NCBI GenBank assembly: GCA_016200765.1
Contig: JACQEC010000170.1
Coordinates: 1-6,054 of the forward strand
DNA: 6,054 nucleotides
Reading direction: 5' to 3'
Source of the DNA: Chloroflexota bacterium
GTDB lineage: Bacteria; Chloroflexota; Anaerolineae; JACRMK01
Shown here: one piece after another, positions 4,671-6,054 of the stretch
Numbering within the stretch: position 1 is the stretch's first letter
Layout: each line of letters begins with the position of its first letter
Translations under genes and position numbers: made by a program
Notes under the pieces: model-generated
Databases searched by the model: none
What the model saw: only the letters and a program-made list of their open reading frames with translations
Told to the model about the DNA's origin: nothing

Positions 4671-5594
4671 ATGACCATACCCGCAACCGAATGGATCTGG
4701 ATGAACGGCAAGTTTGTGCACTGGGACGACGCGAAGGTGCACTTCTGGACGCACGCCCTGCACTACGGCTCCAGCGTCTTTGAGGGCATCCGCGCCTACA
4801 AGACGGTCAGCGGCACGGCGGTCTTCTGTCTGGACGCCCACTTAGACCGGCTGTGGAACTCGTGCAAGGTTTACCGCATGCCCATTCCTTACGAGAAGCC
4901 GGCCCTAAAAGATGCCGTCGTCCAGACGATTATCCGCAACGAACTGGAGTCGGCCTACATTCGCCCGCTGGTCTGGCGCGGCGTGGACGCGATGGGCGTG
5001 AACGCGCAAACCTGCCCGGTGGAGGTGGCCATCTCGACCGTGCCGCTGGGGCGCTATCTCGGCCCGGACGCGCTGGAGAACGGCATTGACGTCGGCATCA
5101 GTTCGTGGCGGCGCATGGCGCAGGACACCTTCCCGGCGCAAGCGAAGATCGGCGGGCAGTACGTGAACTCGCAGTTTATCCTGCAAGAGGCGCTGGCGCA
5201 CGGCTACGCCGAGGGCATCGCGCTGGACATGAACGGCTACGTCAGCGAGGGCAGTGGGGAAAATATCTTCATCGTCTATCAGGGCGAACTCTGGACGCCG
5301 CCGATTAGCGCATCCATCTTGCTGGGCGTCACGCGCCGCGCGGTCATTCAAATCGCGCGCGACCTGAACTACCGCGTGCGCGAGGAGAACATCCCGCGCG
5401 AGATGCTCTATATCGCCGACGAAATCTTCTTCACCGGCACCGCCGCCGAGATTACGCCGGTGCGCTCGGTGGATCACATCGCCATCGGCACAGGCAAACG
5501 CGGGCCGGTGACGATGCGCTTGCAAGAGCATTTCTTCAATCTCGTCGAGGGGCGGATGGCAGACCCATATGGCTGGCTGACGCCGGTGCAGTGA
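4671..5594 (+). CDS. ilvE: Branched-chain amino-acid aminotransferase
   Basis: This cytoplasmic PLP enzyme carries out the last step of leucine, isoleucine and valine synthesis and the first step of their breakdown, with 2-oxoglutarate/glutamate as partner. The 307-residue product is full length and of fold-type IV. Residues visible include GSSVFEGIRAY (33-43), the PLP-binding lysine K159 in AKIGGQYVNSQ (same residue number as in E. coli IlvE), the cofactor-binding motif SEGSGENIF (192-200), LLGVTRRAVI for the phosphate (217-226), TGTAAEITPVRSVD (255-268) and the C-terminal DPYGWL. The class motif with two aromatic residues before GWL is typical of IlvE rather than D-amino-acid transaminase or ADC lyase. 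The ATG has AAGGAG 5 nt upstream. It lies directly after the T-box terminator, so leucine starvation should raise its transcription. Confidence 0.96.
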   Translation: MTIPATEWIWMNGKFVHWDDAKVHFWTHALHYGSSVFEGIRAYKTVSGTAVFCLDAHLDRLWNSCKVYRMPIPYEKPALKDAVVQTIIRNELESAYIRPLVWRGVDAMGVNAQTCPVEVAISTVPLGRYLGPDALENGIDVGISSWRRMAQDTFPAQAKIGGQYVNSQFILQEALAHGYAEGIALDMNGYVSEGSGENIFIVYQGELWTPPISASILLGVTRRAVIQIARDLNYRVREENIPREMLYIADEIFFTGTAAEITPVRSVDHIAIGTGKRGPVTMRLQEHFFNLVEGRMADPYGWLTPVQ

Positions 5595-5604
5595 CGGCGA
5601 CGCG

Positions 5605-6054
5605 ATGATGCCCTCCTATATCGGCTGGCTGCGCGAGCGCGTCGGCCACGACAAGATTATTATGCCAGCGGCGGCGGGCTGTATCCGCGACGCACAGGGG
5701 CGCGTGCTCTTGCAGAAACGCAGGGACAACTCGCTATGGGGCTTTCCGGGCGGGATGGTGGAACTCGGCGAGAGCGCCCACGAGGCCATGTGCCGCGAGG
5801 TGCGCGAAGAGGTAGGGCTAGAGGTCGTACCGACCCAACTGATCGGCATCTACACCGCGCCACGGTTCGATAAGACCTATCCCAACGGCGACCAGATGCA
5901 GTTGTTCATCACCTTCTTTGAGTGCCGGGTGGTGGGCGGCGCGTTGCAGAAGCAGGAGAGCGAGGTGCTCGACATCGGCTGGTTCGCTCTCGACGACCTG
6001 CCGCCGATGCAACCGTGCTGTGCGGCGAAGGCCGCGGACGCGAAGATATTTCGC
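5605..6054 (+). CDS. NUDIX hydrolase, 3' end outside the window
   Basis: NUDIX enzymes hydrolyse nucleoside diphosphates linked to another group. The first 150 residues are present. They show the N-terminal pattern YIGWLRERVGHDKI followed by strand AAAGCIRDAQGRVLLQKR, and a complete NUDIX box from G50 to L72: G-x5-E56-x7-R64-E65-V-x-E68-E69-x-G71-L. The Mg-binding Glu residues are all present. The N-terminal pattern resembles the subgroup often annotated as ADP-ribose pyrophosphatase or MutT-like, but the substrate cannot be set from sequence. The start is one of two tandem ATG codons (5605, 5608), 10 nt after the ilvE stop and without a clear Shine-Dalgarno, so translation is probably coupled to ilvE. 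The gene runs off the window end while still open. Confidence 0.92.
   Translation, partial: MMPSYIGWLRERVGHDKIIMPAAAGCIRDAQGRVLLQKRRDNSLWGFPGGMVELGESAHEAMCREVREEVGLEVVPTQLIGIYTAPRFDKTYPNGDQMQLFITFFECRVVGGALQKQESEVLDIGWFALDDLPPMQPCCAAKAADAKIFR

Overview
The window is bacterial chromosome, GC-rich by eye. It carries a minus-strand block recA-recX-rny-spoVS and a divergent plus-strand block of two alanine tRNAs, a T-box leader, ilvE and a NUDIX gene. recA, rny and spoVS also lie near one another in Firmicutes such as Bacillus. The GC-rich codon use, the T-box and this gene order make a Gram-positive-related lineage such as Chloroflexota my best guess. That placement is inference; the window has no taxonomic marker that I can run.

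Layout. Positions 1-134 hold the 3' end of an unrecognised possible plus-strand reading frame. It converges on a strong bidirectional terminator (196-230). Next, on the minus strand, come spoVS (252-602, with its own predicted promoter), rny (744-2153), recX (2159-2815) and recA (3061-4083). recX and rny are 5 nt apart and probably co-transcribed. recA and recX are separated by 245 nt that hold an intrinsic terminator right in front of recX. Between recA and the first tRNA, two good sigma70-type promoters stand back to back around a 16-bp palindrome.

The plus-strand block starts with tRNA-Ala(CGC) (4211-4286). A T-box riboswitch leader follows at once. Its Stem I, Stem II and Stem III (4297-4481), its antiterminator (4582-4614) and its terminator (4600-4634) can all be read, and the specifier reads as CUC (Leu). 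A complete second tRNA, tRNA-Ala(GGC) at 4497-4569, sits inside this leader, between Stem III and the antiterminator. I see no promoter for the leader other than the one in front of the first tRNA. ilvE (4671-5594), a branched-chain aminotransferase and a logical target of a leucine T-box, follows, and then a NUDIX hydrolase cut off by the window end.

The two observations most worth checking are the tRNA gene splitting the T-box leader, and an RNase Y that appears to lack about 40 residues in frame at the start of its HD domain, including the first metal-binding His. The rest of the window is ordinary housekeeping: RecA recombination and its modulator RecX, RNA decay by RNase Y, a SpoVS-family regulator, and branched-chain amino-acid metabolism.
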